Position numbers and translations under genes: made by a program | Source: Pseudomonadota bacterium | GTDB taxonomy: Bacteria > Pseudomonadota > Alphaproteobacteria > Rhizobiales > Aestuariivirgaceae | DNA: 64,000 nt | Reading direction: 5' to 3' | Assembly: GCA_020161855.1 (NCBI GenBank) | Contig: JAIUNJ010000004.1 | Span: 1 to 64,000, forward strand | Shown here: positions 52,883 through 63,947 of the stretch, piece after piece | Numbering within the stretch: the first letter of the stretch is position 1 | How the letters are laid out: each line of letters starts with the position of its first letter | Notes under the pieces: generated by a model | What the model saw: only the letters and a program-made list of their open reading frames with translations | Databases searched by the model: none | Told to the model about the DNA's origin: nothing

Positions 52883-54517
52883 TTAGTTGAGCTGGCTCAG
52901 GTCGGTCGGTGCCGGCAGGCGGAGGGCGGTCGCATCGAGATTGCCCTTGCCATTGCGGTTCACGATCTGCGAGTCGCCCTTGCCTTCGGTGGAGACCTGC
53001 TGGCCCTCCGTGGTGATGACCCCTGAGCCATCCTCCATGCCGAGGATCGCCTGTGCCGGCATCACGCCAGGCATGTTCACATCCAGCACCTGCTGGCCAC
53101 GCAGCATCTCTTCGTTGCTCATGAACAGGCTGGCGAGCCAGCCTGGTGTTTTCGCAACATTGCTGGTGCCGCCATCAAGCGAAGCCATCACAGGGCCGCT
53201 CAGCGGGATTTCCTCGATGCCTTCGTCGTGGATCGTGGCGGCAAAATTGGTCTTGCCTTCCATGTTCGATACGGGCTCTTCCGGATTCTCCGACCCGTCA
53301 TAAAGCGGGTTCATCGGCTCGTTTTCTTCAAGTGCCGCAAGTGTATCAGCAACGGGTGAGGGGCCCTTCTTGAAAACCTGCGATTCAGGCGGCGCAGAAG
53401 CCGGTTCGATATTCACGTTATCGGCGAGGCCAGCTTCGGCAAGCTGCATCACCATCTTCGGCTTCAGGCGTGGCTTGATAATGCCATTGCTCTTGGTACC
53501 GGGCTTTTGTGTTGCCAGTTCTTCGACGGCAGCAGTCTGGGCCATGTTGGCGAGCCCACCGGCATCGGCGTCGCCTGTGCCAGCGTCATCATCGCCTTCA
53601 TCGTCATAAACCTGCGAGACGCCCTCATCGAGATTGCCCTTCTTGGCAGTCCGTGAGGCATCCTGCGTCATCGCGGCAAGCTGGCCATCGAGAGCATATG
53701 CGTTTTCGAGCTGGTCAACCGGCTCGTCCACAACCTGCACATTGCCGCCGGTCAGCCAACCAACGAGACTGCTCTTCTTTTTGCCACCCGAAGGGGCGCT
53801 TCCAGCATCGGCTACCGCGATCATGTCGCTGGTCGGACGCTTGCCACCTTTGAAGCGGGCGCCAACGGTCTTGGGACCCTCACGCATGATGGAGGCCATC
53901 TGGGAATTGCTGATCGCCGGGCCCCAGTGACGCACGTTACCCGAGTCGACATGCAGGAAGCCCGTCGGGCCACCGGAAGAACGATAGTAGCCGACACCAC
54001 CCACTTTGCGCGGCAGCGCGCTGTTGCGGATGTTGACGGTCTTCACGTCAGGGAAGAAGAAGTCGATGGCCCGGCCCTTCATGTGCTGGCTCTTCTTCGC
54101 CACGTTGCGGCCGATGCGCTTCAGGAAGGCATTGGTTGCCGGCGAACGATAGCCGCTCACCACATTGATCGGGGCCTTGGAGCCGAGATCGGCGTGGAGT
54201 TCCCACACCAGATCAATCGTCCTTGGGTCGATGGTGATGACTTCGTTGCGGCGCCAGTCGCGCAGGAAGTAGTTCAGTTTCTTGATCGCCGAAGGAACAT
54301 AGCGGCCGTCCTTCATGTAAGTGACGGTGATGCTCTCTTTGGTGTGGATGTGATACATCGAGATGGTGCGCGTTTCACCGCCGGCAACCGTCTCTGTCGG
54401 GGCAAACGACCACGCACCGAGGGCAACAGTACCCACGATGGCAAACGATGCCAGTGCCTTTGCAAACCGTTTCGTCAATTGATGAATCTGTCCGACGTCC
54501 GCAGCCCTACTCACCAT
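52883..54517 (-). CDS. DUF882/M15-family peptidoglycan peptidase with a long disordered tail
   Basis: 544 residues. An N-terminal membrane/signal segment (ASFAIVGTVALGAWSFAPT), then an M15A/YcbK-like domain (~50-220): VVSGYRSPATNAFLKR, SQHMKGRAIDFFFPD and TGFLHVDSG provide the His/Asp/His zinc site. The remaining 320 residues are acidic, low-complexity and lack a fold I can name. Cell-wall cross-link or stem-peptide hydrolysis is the family role. Shares the region with an L,D-transpeptidase. Confidence 0.85.
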   Translation of the reverse strand: MVSRAADVGQIHQLTKRFAKALASFAIVGTVALGAWSFAPTETVAGGETRTISMYHIHTKESITVTYMKDGRYVPSAIKKLNYFLRDWRRNEVITIDPRTIDLVWELHADLGSKAPINVVSGYRSPATNAFLKRIGRNVAKKSQHMKGRAIDFFFPDVKTVNIRNSALPRKVGGVGYYRSSGGPTGFLHVDSGNVRHWGPAISNSQMASIMREGPKTVGARFKGGKRPTSDMIAVADAGSAPSGGKKKSSLVGWLTGGNVQVVDEPVDQLENAYALDGQLAAMTQDASRTAKKGNLDEGVSQVYDDEGDDDAGTGDADAGGLANMAQTAAVEELATQKPGTKSNGIIKPRLKPKMVMQLAEAGLADNVNIEPASAPPESQVFKKGPSPVADTLAALEENEPMNPLYDGSENPEEPVSNMEGKTNFAATIHDEGIEEIPLSGPVMASLDGGTSNVAKTPGWLASLFMSNEEMLRGQQVLDVNMPGVMPAQAILGMEDGSGVITTEGQQVSTEGKGDSQIVNRNGKGNLDATALRLPAPTDLSQLN

Positions 54518-54676
54518 ACACCACTCACCCCGGGCAACAGCCCAAATCCTAGAGACCCATTAGCCGACTGAGGCGAGCAGTCCCACCCACTCTAGTCCCT
54601 CAGCCCAGTTCGGACAAGATTAAGGCTACCATGAGGCGCCTTCATCTGAGGATTTGAACAATGGATCATTATGATT

Positions 54677-54702
54677 AACGCGGGGTTTAACGGCCCCGCG
54701 TT
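54677..54702 (-). terminator. Terminator after the L,D-transpeptidase gene
   Basis: Stem AACGCGGGG / CCCCGCGTT around 8 bases; on the minus strand it follows the gene end at 54710 by a few bases. Confidence 0.7.
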
Positions 54703-54709
54703 TGCTGCA

Positions 54710-56665
54710 TCACTGAGCGGCGGTGCCGGAAGCCTCGACGACCTTCACGCCTTCATTGGGCGTAAAGGCCTTTGCGACCACGTCAAAGGCCCGGTCCAGG
54801 GTCTCGTCCCGGCCGTAAGCATCTGCATAATAATGGATTTTTCCATCATCGCCAGGCCAGGCTGTGAAGTAGGTCAGATGTACCGGGATGTGCTGTGAGA
54901 TCGGCACGGTAAAGCTGTTACCGGTTGCAATCTTGGCATCCACCTCGGCGCGGGTCAGGCCGAGCAGCATCGCGGCAAAGTCACGCGGGTTCTGCACACG
55001 TACGCAGCCGTGGCTGAAGTTCCGCCGCGACTCGCTGAAAAGCTCGCGGTTTGGCGTGTCATGCATGTAAATCGCATGCGAATTGGGGAAATTAAACTTC
55101 AGGTAGCCGAGTGCATTGCTATCGCCGGGAGGTTGCTGAACGCCGATGCCGGAACGGGCGCTGACCGCATGCCAGTTGACCGAACGTGACGACACGCGCT
55201 TGCCCTGGGAATTGGTCACCCGGTAGCCGATCTTGTCGAAATAGCCGGGATCACGCCGCAGCTTGCCCAGATACTCATTGATCAGAATCGATTGCGGCAT
55301 GCCCCAAGGCGGGTTGAAGACCACATTCTCCATGACGTCAGAGAAGGCGACGGTCTGGGTCAGTGGCTTGCCGACGATGACTTTGCTCTCCCAGACTTTG
55401 TTCTGGCCGTCGAAGACATCCACTTCATAGGCAGCCTGGTTCACGAACACATGCTTGGAGCCCATGTCCTTGGGCAGCCAGCGCGCGCGTTCCATGTTGA
55501 TCTGCAATTTGCGGATATTGCCAGCAGGCGTGTTGCCATTGAAGGCCTTGACGGTCGCCGGATCAAGCGCGCTGGTCTGGGCAATGCCGCGCTCGGCCTG
55601 GAAGGCCTTCAGTGCCCGGCCCACATGCTTGTCGAGCACTTCCGGATCGGCATCTTCGGCTATCGGTGTTGCATCATCCAGGAAGCCAAGGCGGACGAGC
55701 CGTCCGCGCAGCTCGGGGATACGCGAGTCCTTCTGGCCGATTCTGATGCGCTTTCCATCCGGGAATGGCGTTTCGTTGAGGGGCGTTGCCCTGAGCTTCG
55801 CCAACTCGGCCTTCATGGCCAGATAAGACGGGTGCTTCGGCGCCAGGCCATCGAGATAGGCCTTTGGAAATGGCGAGAAGGCTAGAACCTTCAGCGCCAC
55901 CTCGGGCTTCAAGGCTTCCGTCTTGATGTCGTGATACTTTGAAAGCTTGTTGGGCTCGAAGGCGCCGCCGGTGAGATCGTTTGCGTAGGTGAGCGCGGCA
56001 ACGGTCAGGCCGACATCGATCTGGGCGGCGCTGATGCTGGAGCCTTCGATCTGCTGGTCTATGGAATCGAAGCCTGAGAGGCTGCGGGGCAGATAGCGGA
56101 AGGGCACAAGCCCTTCATCGCCCGAGGCGGCCAGCACTTTCACCAGTTCCTGGCCGCGTGCCGTCAGCTTGCCGTCAGCGGTCCACAAAGGCTTGAATCC
56201 GGTCGCCTTGTAGTGCTCCGTCACGGTCTTGGTAATATCGGCAGATGCGCGGATTGGCGTATCGGCATCGGCCATGACGAGGCGAACGGACTCAGCCTCC
56301 GTCGAAGCCGCCGTCATTTGCGCCGCCGACTTGTCGAGCACAGGCTGAAGCTTGGGCAGCACATAGGGGATATTGCCCATGCCGAAGCCCGGCAGCGGTT
56401 CGGGGTCAACGTCAGCGGCAAGCTCGCGCTGCACAGCGCGCTTGAGCTTGACATCGTCTTCGCCCCTGGCGTCGTCAAGCCACCACTGGAAAAGCACCGA
56501 CTTCTTGCGCTTGCTGCGCTCGCCCGTCACCATGCCTTTGGCCTTGCGTTCGGCCTGTTTCCGGTGAAACGGCGAGGCAAATTCATTGCCTGCCAGTGAA
56601 GATGCCGGAGCAGCAACTGCGGCAAGCAAAGTGACGACCAAAACGCGATACAAAGACTTTTTCAT
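54710..56665 (-). CDS. L,D-transpeptidase (YcbB/LdtD-like)
   Basis: 651 residues. Signal peptide (MKKSLYRVLVVTLLAAVAAP...), an insert of low complexity, a peptidoglycan-binding-type helical domain (about 310-380: RGRLVRLGFLDDATPI, LKAFQAERGIAQTSALD), then a YkuD domain with H-D-T-P-N-R ... FSHGCVRVQNP (active-site Cys in SHGCVR). Makes 3-3 cross-links or attaches proteins to peptidoglycan. The true start is ATG 56665; 11 extra codons upstream are not part of the signal. Confidence 0.94.
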   Translation of the reverse strand: MKKSLYRVLVVTLLAAVAAPASSLAGNEFASPFHRKQAERKAKGMVTGERSKRKKSVLFQWWLDDARGEDDVKLKRAVQRELAADVDPEPLPGFGMGNIPYVLPKLQPVLDKSAAQMTAASTEAESVRLVMADADTPIRASADITKTVTEHYKATGFKPLWTADGKLTARGQELVKVLAASGDEGLVPFRYLPRSLSGFDSIDQQIEGSSISAAQIDVGLTVAALTYANDLTGGAFEPNKLSKYHDIKTEALKPEVALKVLAFSPFPKAYLDGLAPKHPSYLAMKAELAKLRATPLNETPFPDGKRIRIGQKDSRIPELRGRLVRLGFLDDATPIAEDADPEVLDKHVGRALKAFQAERGIAQTSALDPATVKAFNGNTPAGNIRKLQINMERARWLPKDMGSKHVFVNQAAYEVDVFDGQNKVWESKVIVGKPLTQTVAFSDVMENVVFNPPWGMPQSILINEYLGKLRRDPGYFDKIGYRVTNSQGKRVSSRSVNWHAVSARSGIGVQQPPGDSNALGYLKFNFPNSHAIYMHDTPNRELFSESRRNFSHGCVRVQNPRDFAAMLLGLTRAEVDAKIATGNSFTVPISQHIPVHLTYFTAWPGDDGKIHYYADAYGRDETLDRAFDVVAKAFTPNEGVKVVEASGTAAQ

Positions 56666-56750
56666 GGGGGCTCCGGAAGCATTAACCCCATAAGGCAAAG
56701 GCTGCGATTTGGCAACGCGTGGCAGATTACCGATCTGTCACGCTTTTGTG

Positions 56751-58220
<1,470 letters not shown>

Positions 58221-58328
58221 GCCGAAATCACAATCTCACTGACTGAATGGTTTTTGTTTTTGCGCCCCACACTGGGACATAGGCGGGATTTGTCGCAGGG
58301 AAGGGTAAAGACCCGCTTAATGCGCCAG

Positions 58329-58356
58329 CCCATTTGGAGACAGGGCCGCAAATGGG
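58329..58356. repeat. Inverted repeat in the divergent pepF/response-regulator spacer
   Basis: CCCATTTG (58329-58336) and CAAATGGG (58349-58356). A possible regulator site or hairpin, not followed by a T-run. Confidence 0.35.
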
Positions 58357-58428
58357 GCGGGCCGGACCACGTTCATTGTGTTGCTGCAACCGCTGCCCCA
58401 TATGGAGGGCCACACCAAGGGAATCATC

Positions 58429-60198
58429 ATGATCGCTGCCGAAACGCTCCCCGAATGGAATCTCACTGATCTCTATCCCGCCCCGGATTCTCAACAATTT
58501 GCCAATGATCTCAAAACGGCAGCCACCGCTGCGGATGAATTTGCATCGCGTTATCGCGGCAAGCTTGCGCAGCTCTCGCCTGTGGAACTGGCTGCGGCCA
58601 TTTCTGCCTATGACCAGCTTGCCGACCTGCTTGGCCGTGTCGGGTCTTACGCAAAGTTGTATTATGTTGGCGATACAACCGATGCGGGCCGCGCCAAATT
58701 TTATGGCGACGTGAGTGCGAAGCTCACCGAGATTTCAACGGCATTGCTGTTCTTTGAACTCGAACTGAATCGCATCGACGATGCGGCCCTCGCCATTGCC
58801 ATGCGGGAACCGGCGCTGGCGCACTACAAGCCATGGATCGACAACCTGCGCATGGAGAAGCCCTATCAGCTTGAGGACAAGCTGGAACAGCTCTTCCTCG
58901 AAAAATCGCAGACGGCATCGGCGGCCTTCAATCGTCTCTTCGACGAAACCATGGCCGATCTCCGTTTTGAGGTGAATGGCGAGAAGCTGACGCTTGAGCC
59001 CACGCTCAATCTCATGCAGTCGCCGGACGAGACAAAACGCAAGGCCGGCGCCATGGCGCTCGCCAAGACCTTCGGTGAGAACCTGCGCCTCTTCACGCTC
59101 ATCACCAACACGCTCGCCAAGGACAAGGATATCTCCGACAAGTGGCGCGGCTTCAAGGACATCGCCGATGCCCGGCACCTGTCGAACCGCGTCGAGCCGG
59201 AAGTGGTTGCGGCGCTCGTTGAAGCGGTGCGCGCCGCTTATCCGAAACTGTCTCACCGCTACTATCGGATGAAGGCCCGCTGGCTCGGCAAGGACAAGCT
59301 GATGCACTGGGACCGCAACGCGCCGCTTCCACAGGAGGACTCAGGCGACATTCCCTGGTCGCAGGCCAGGGCCACTGTTCTTGACGCCTACCGCGAATTC
59401 TCACCCGACATGGCGGGCATCGCGCAAACGTTCTTCGACAAGCGCTGGATCGACGCACCGACGCGGCCCGGAAAGTCGCCCGGTGCCTTTGCCCATCCAA
59501 CCGTGCCTTCAGCGCACCCTTACGTGCTGCTCAATTACATGGGCAAGCCGCGCGATGTGATGACGCTGGCCCACGAACTGGGCCATGGCGTTCATCAGGT
59601 GCTGGCAGCGCCACAGGGCGCCCTCATGTCATCCACGCCGCTGACACTCGCCGAGACGGCCAGCGTCTTTGGCGAGATGCTCACCTTCCAGCGCCTGCTC
59701 AGGAACACAACCGACCCGAAGAAGCGCAAGGCCATGCTCGCCTCCAAGGTGGAGGACATGATCAACACGGTTGTGCGCCAGATCGCCTTCTACAGTTTCG
59801 AACGCAAGGTTCACGCGGCCCGCAAGGATGGCGAACTGACGCCGGATCAGCTGAACGGTTTCTGGCTCGACGTGCAGCGCGAGAGTCTGGGCGACGCCAT
59901 CGAGTTCGGTCCGGGCTACGAGTCCTTCTGGACCTATATCCCGCATTTCATCCATTCGCCCTTCTACGTTTATGCCTATGCCTTCGGCGATTGCCTCGTG
60001 AATTCGCTCTATGCCCGCTATCAGGAGAGTGCGGCAGGGTTCCAGGACAAGTACTTCGCGATGCTCAAGGCGGGCGGCACCAAGCACCACAGCGAACTAC
60101 TCAAGCCGTTTGGTCTTGATGCTTCCGATCCTGCCTTCTGGCAGAAGGGCCTTTCAATCATTTCGGGCATGATCGACGAACTCGAAGCCATGGAATAG
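58429..60198 (+). CDS. pepF: Oligoendopeptidase F-type M3 zinc peptidase
   Basis: 589 residues. Zinc motif H382-E383-L-G-H386 in LAHELGHGVHQVL, with a second Glu about 25 residues on (SVFGEM). The N-terminal helical domain closes over the active-site cleft. Cleaves medium-size peptides in the cytoplasm. ATG 58429 is chosen (MIAAETLPEWNL); GGGAATCATC is weak upstream. Confidence 0.95.
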   Translation: MIAAETLPEWNLTDLYPAPDSQQFANDLKTAATAADEFASRYRGKLAQLSPVELAAAISAYDQLADLLGRVGSYAKLYYVGDTTDAGRAKFYGDVSAKLTEISTALLFFELELNRIDDAALAIAMREPALAHYKPWIDNLRMEKPYQLEDKLEQLFLEKSQTASAAFNRLFDETMADLRFEVNGEKLTLEPTLNLMQSPDETKRKAGAMALAKTFGENLRLFTLITNTLAKDKDISDKWRGFKDIADARHLSNRVEPEVVAALVEAVRAAYPKLSHRYYRMKARWLGKDKLMHWDRNAPLPQEDSGDIPWSQARATVLDAYREFSPDMAGIAQTFFDKRWIDAPTRPGKSPGAFAHPTVPSAHPYVLLNYMGKPRDVMTLAHELGHGVHQVLAAPQGALMSSTPLTLAETASVFGEMLTFQRLLRNTTDPKKRKAMLASKVEDMINTVVRQIAFYSFERKVHAARKDGELTPDQLNGFWLDVQRESLGDAIEFGPGYESFWTYIPHFIHSPFYVYAYAFGDCLVNSLYARYQESAAGFQDKYFAMLKAGGTKHHSELLKPFGLDASDPAFWQKGLSIISGMIDELEAME

Positions 60199-60468
60199 GG
60201 CGATGGTGCGACAGAAGAGCCGGTGCGCGTTCTGATCTTCCTCATGCACCGCAGCTTCTTCGCTTCCAGCGCCTCGGTCCTATTGATTTCGAGGCAGTGG
60301 CGCAGGCGCATGTCGATCTCGTGCTGCATGGCATCCTCGTGAAGCCGGGCTGATCCGTCTGCTGGATTAACCATGCCGTCATCGCAGTTGGCCTGGAGAC
60401 CATGCTGGGCTTCAGGCAGCCACAGTTCCGCGCCTATCATTCACGGATCGCATCGAGGAGACTCTCCC

Positions 60469-60864
60469 ATGACCGATACCGTGAAAGAGCGGCCCATCGA
60501 CTTTCGCATCTTCAAGGATCTCGATTTTCCGCAGGTGACCATTGCCGCCGGTGAAACCATACTGGCGCCGGGCGAAGACGGTGCTGTCATGTGCATGGTA
60601 CGCAGTGGCGAGGTGCAGGTTCTCGTCGATGGCATGCCCGTCGAGGATATTGGCCCCGGCGGCATCTTCGGCGAGATGTCACTGATCGAGGGCGGGCCAC
60701 GCAGCGCCCGTGTTGTCGCCAAGACCGTCGTCGAATTGGTGCCGCTCGACGAGCGCCAATTCATAACACTGGTGGCCCGGGTCCCGCACTTCTCCTTGCT
60801 CGTCATGCGGGCCATGGCGCGCCGTATCCGCCGCATGAACCAACGCCTGTCCGACGTCGCCTGA
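60469..60864 (+). CDS. Stand-alone cyclic-nucleotide-binding domain protein
   Basis: 131 residues, only a cNMP-binding beta-roll (ILAPGEDGAVMCMVRSGEVQ, GGIFGEMSLIEGGPRSARVV): no helix-turn-helix follows, unlike Crp. The phosphate-binding cassette reads FGEMSLIEGGPRSA, nearly canonical. It may sense cAMP or c-di-GMP, or act through partners. GAGGAG precedes the ATG. The 270-base spacer before it (60199-60468) shows nothing I can support. Confidence 0.88.
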   Translation: MTDTVKERPIDFRIFKDLDFPQVTIAAGETILAPGEDGAVMCMVRSGEVQVLVDGMPVEDIGPGGIFGEMSLIEGGPRSARVVAKTVVELVPLDERQFITLVARVPHFSLLVMRAMARRIRRMNQRLSDVA

Positions 60865-60959
60865 GTTTTACGTCACGCCACTTTCACGCGCTCGTGCGCG
60901 GGTGTGATATGCTGGCGGACATGTGCTGGTGTATGGTTCCTGCCTGAAAGGATCTTCAC

Positions 60960-61586
60960 ATGCGCCACCTTGTCCTTCTGGTCTCCCTGTTTCTCGCTTT
61001 GCCCACCGTTGCGCGCGCCGAAACCGCGGTCTTTGCCGGTGGCTGCTTCTGGTGCGTCGAGAGCGACATGGATCACATCAAGGGCGTGACATCGACAATC
61101 TCAGGCTATGCCGGTGGCACCGAGCCGAACCCGACCTACCGCTACCATGTTGGCTATGTAGAGGCTGTCCGCGTCGAGTTTGATCCCAAGATCGTAAGCT
61201 ACGACGAGCTTGTGGCCCGCTTCCTGCGCAGCATCGATGTAACGGATGGCGCCGGCCAATTCTGCGACCGCGGCCCGTCCTATACGCCTGCCATCTTCAC
61301 GACGACACCGGAACAAGCCAGTTCCGCAGCCGCCGCCGTGGCAAAGGCCACGCAGACGCTGGGCAAGAAGCTCTTTGTGCCTGTGGAAGCCTATACGACC
61401 TTCACCGATGCTGAGGATTATCACCAGAATTACTATCTGGGCGAGAACCGCGTGCTCACCCGTTTCGGCTGGATCAAGCAATCGGAAGCCTACGAATACT
61501 ACCGCGAGGCCTGCGGCCGCGAACAGCGGGTTCGGCAGATCTGGGGCGACGAAGCCTATACCGCCGGCAAGGGCGGCGCCTCCTGA
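60960..61586 (+). CDS. msrA: Exported methionine-S-sulfoxide reductase MsrA
   Basis: 208 residues. Signal peptide (MRHLVLLVSLFLALPTVARA) then the MsrA core with active site GGCFWC (C29, C32) and GYAGG, EAVRVEFDP. Repairs oxidised methionine in periplasmic proteins. No MsrB is present nearby; the resolving reductant for an exported MsrA is unclear. ATG 60960 has AAAGGATC upstream. Confidence 0.95.
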   Translation: MRHLVLLVSLFLALPTVARAETAVFAGGCFWCVESDMDHIKGVTSTISGYAGGTEPNPTYRYHVGYVEAVRVEFDPKIVSYDELVARFLRSIDVTDGAGQFCDRGPSYTPAIFTTTPEQASSAAAAVAKATQTLGKKLFVPVEAYTTFTDAEDYHQNYYLGENRVLTRFGWIKQSEAYEYYREACGREQRVRQIWGDEAYTAGKGGAS

Positions 61587-61589
61587 CGG

Positions 61590-62591
61590 TCAGATGATCT
61601 CGTCTTCGTCCGGCAGGGCCGCCAGCGGCGCGCGAGTCTTCCCCTCAATCCGCGCAATGTGAAACAGCGCATCGCCGCGATTGACGATCGGCAGGTTGGT
61701 ATGGCCGATCACGATGCCATCATCTTCGGCGAACACCGGTGCTGAATAGGTGCCGAGCGGATCGGAGATGACCCCAATGGGCTCGCGCCGTCCTACCCGG
61801 TCGCCTGCATGCTTGCGTGAATGCAGGATGCCACCTTCCGGCGCACGCGCCCAGGTACTGGACGTCGAATGTACCGTTGGTTCGGTTGGGCTGCCCACTG
61901 CGTGTTTCACCACCATGCCCAGCGCGTGCATCACACGCAGCACGCCCTTGGTGCCGGTATCAATTGCCTCTTCGTCAAAGCGCAGTGCCTCACCGCCTTC
62001 GTATAGCAACACCTTCACGCCTGCTTCAGCAGCAAACTGCCGGAGTGAGCCGTCGCGCAGTTTCGAGGTCAGCACCACGGGCGGGGCAAAGGCATTGGCC
62101 AGGCGCAGCAGTTCCTTGTCGTTGGGCGAGATTCGGATCTGTGGAAGGTTGAAGCGGTGCAGGGCGGCCGTATGCAGGTCGATGCCGTAATTTGAGCGCT
62201 TCACCACCTCGCGAAAGAAGAGATCGGCCAGAAGGCTCGCAAGCGAACCGTGATCGGAACCCGGGAAGGAGCGATTGAGATCGCGCCGGTCCGGCATGTA
62301 GCGGGAATGTGTGAGAAAGCCGTAGCCGTTGACGATGGGAATGGCGAGCAGGGTGCCGGCCATGGTCGTCAGTGACTTGTGGGCAAGCACGCGCCGCACG
62401 ATCTCGAGCCCGAGGATCTCATCGCCGTGAACCACGGCAGAGAGGAACAGAACCGGGCCCTTCTCCTTGCCATGAACCACATGCACCGGCAGGCTCATCG
62501 GTGTTGCGTTGGCCATGGTTGAGACCTGGAGCTGAACGGTTTCCCGCGTGCCGCTCTCGATCTTGCGGTCGCCGATCTCGAAGGGCTTCAT
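61590..62591 (-). CDS. Aspartoacylase/succinylglutamate desuccinylase-family zinc hydrolase
   Basis: 333 residues of the M14-like AstE/AspA family: LFLSAVVHGDEILGLEIVRR (zinc H and E), DLHTAALHR (second His). PIVNGYGFLTHSRYMPDRRD and LNRSFPG follow. In this family, acyl groups are removed from amino acids; beside rimK it is a candidate for trimming a tag or recycling a product. ATG 62591 lies 8 bases after the rimK stop. Third gene of a minus-strand rimB-rimK-hydrolase run. Confidence 0.88.
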   Translation of the reverse strand: MKPFEIGDRKIESGTRETVQLQVSTMANATPMSLPVHVVHGKEKGPVLFLSAVVHGDEILGLEIVRRVLAHKSLTTMAGTLLAIPIVNGYGFLTHSRYMPDRRDLNRSFPGSDHGSLASLLADLFFREVVKRSNYGIDLHTAALHRFNLPQIRISPNDKELLRLANAFAPPVVLTSKLRDGSLRQFAAEAGVKVLLYEGGEALRFDEEAIDTGTKGVLRVMHALGMVVKHAVGSPTEPTVHSTSSTWARAPEGGILHSRKHAGDRVGRREPIGVISDPLGTYSAPVFAEDDGIVIGHTNLPIVNRGDALFHIARIEGKTRAPLAALPDEDEII

Positions 62592-62598
62592 GGCCGGT

Positions 62599-63504
62599 TC
62601 AACCTGTGCCCCTGGTATGGGTCCGGCCAGGCTTGGCATTGCGCTCGAGGAATTCGATGATGCTCTTGGCCACGTTCTTGCCGGTCGCCTGCTCGATACC
62701 TTCCAGCCCCGGGGAGGAGTTGACCTCCATCACCAATGGCCCGCGCTTGGAGCGCAGCATGTCGACACCGGCGACATTGAGCCCCATGGACCGGGCCGCA
62801 CGCAGCGCCGCGGTGCGCTCGGCGGAGGTCAGATCGGTCTTTTCGGCGCTGCCGCCGCGATGCAGATTGGAGCGGAACTCGCCTTCGGGCCCTGCGCGCT
62901 CCATGGTGGCTACGATCTTGCGCCCCACCACGAAGGCGCGGATGTCGTGGCCTTCCGATTCCTTGATGAACTCCTGCACCAAAATGTTGATGTCGGCGCC
63001 ATGGAAGGCTTCGATCACCGACTTGGCTGACTTGTGGGTTTCGCCCAGCACCACGCCGATCCCCTGCGTGCCCTCGAGAAGCTTGATCACCACTGGCGCG
63101 CCGCCCACCATCTCGATGATATCGTCGCTGCGGCCGGTATTGTTGGCAAAGGCCGTGACGGGAAGGCCAACGCCATCTCGGGCAAGAAGTTGCAGCGAGC
63201 GCAGCTTGTCACGGCTGCGGCCGATCGCCACCGATTCATTGAGTGGATAGACGCCCATCATCTCGAATTGCCGCAGCACGGCCATGCCATAGAAGGTGTG
63301 CGAGGCGGCGATGCGCGGGATGACCGCATCAAAGCCCTGCAGCTTCTCGCCCATGTAGCGAATCTCGGGCTTGCGCGAGGTGATGTTCATGTAGCAGCGC
63401 AGATAGTCGATGGGCACAATCTCATGCCCGCGGGCGATGGCCACCTCCATGATGCGCTGGTGCGAGTAGAGCTTCGGGTTGCGGGTGAGGAGGGCAATTC
63501 TCAT
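62599..63504 (-). CDS. rimK: RimK-family ATP-grasp ligase
   Basis: 301 residues. ATP-grasp fold: [15 protein letters not shown] (glycine-rich loop), [20 protein letters not shown] and [18 protein letters not shown] (metal site). RimK adds glutamate residues to the C-terminus of ribosomal protein S6; homologues make other amino-acid or peptide links. S6 is not in the window. The ATG overlaps the rimB stop by 4 bases (ATGA). Confidence 0.93.
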   Translation of the reverse strand: MRIALLTRNPKLYSHQRIMEVAIARGHEIVPIDYLRCYMNITSRKPEIRYMGEKLQGFDAVIPRIAASHTFYGMAVLRQFEMMGVYPLNESVAIGRSRDKLRSLQLLARDGVGLPVTAFANNTGRSDDIIEMVGGAPVVIKLLEGTQGIGVVLGETHKSAKSVIEAFHGADINILVQEFIKESEGHDIRAFVVGRKIVATMERAGPEGEFRSNLHRGGSAEKTDLTSAERTAALRAARSMGLNVAGVDMLRSKRGPLVMEVNSSPGLEGIEQATGKNVAKSIIEFLERNAKPGRTHTRGTG

Positions 63505-63947
63505 GTCAGGGCTTTGGTCTTGCGGCTGAGGACGAAGGTGCGCGCCGGATTGACGAGGAAATGGTCCTTAATTGTGTTCCTGCCGAGCAGCATCGCCACC
63601 CCCATGTCCTTGCGGTCGGTGAGGGTGATTTCGGCCCGGATCGGTTTCCCGCCGATCAGGATGACAGCCTCGATGACAGGCCGCTCCTCGCTCTGGCCAT
63701 TCGAGCTCTTCACGCGCTTGAGGGACAGAAGCGGTGCCTTGTGGCGGATGGCCTTGCCATGGCTGCGCACTGCGAAACTCACGGACTTGCCTGAGACCTT
63801 GATATTGTCGGCATGAAGGGCCGCCGAGCGCGCTCCGGTGTCGATCTTGGCCACGATCGGGCCGATACCGAAGCGCGGCAGCATAACATACTCCTTCCAG
63901 CCGACCTGCGGCGTGAAGAAGGATGTCGGGCGTCTGGCAATGGGCAT
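63501..63947 (-). CDS. Retropepsin-like RimB aspartic protease
   Basis: 148 residues. The active-site motif D36-T-G-A in [17 protein letters not shown] is retropepsin-like; the [15 protein letters not shown] segment is the conserved second element. Such proteins occur in operons with RimK (RimABK of Pseudomonas). It would dimerise to form an active site. Start ATG 63947 gives a normal N-terminus; the frame continues further upstream. Overlaps rimK by 4 bases. Confidence 0.88.
   Translation of the reverse strand: MPIARRPTSFFTPQVGWKEYVMLPRFGIGPIVAKIDTGARSAALHADNIKVSGKSVSFAVRSHGKAIRHKAPLLSLKRVKSSNGQSEERPVIEAVILIGGKPIRAEITLTDRKDMGVAMLLGRNTIKDHFLVNPARTFVLSRKTKALT

Noticed and set aside
60199..60468. 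Small gene on either strand between pepF and the cNMP protein
   Set aside because: Open frames are present but have no start signal, no motif and a composition like shadow frames.
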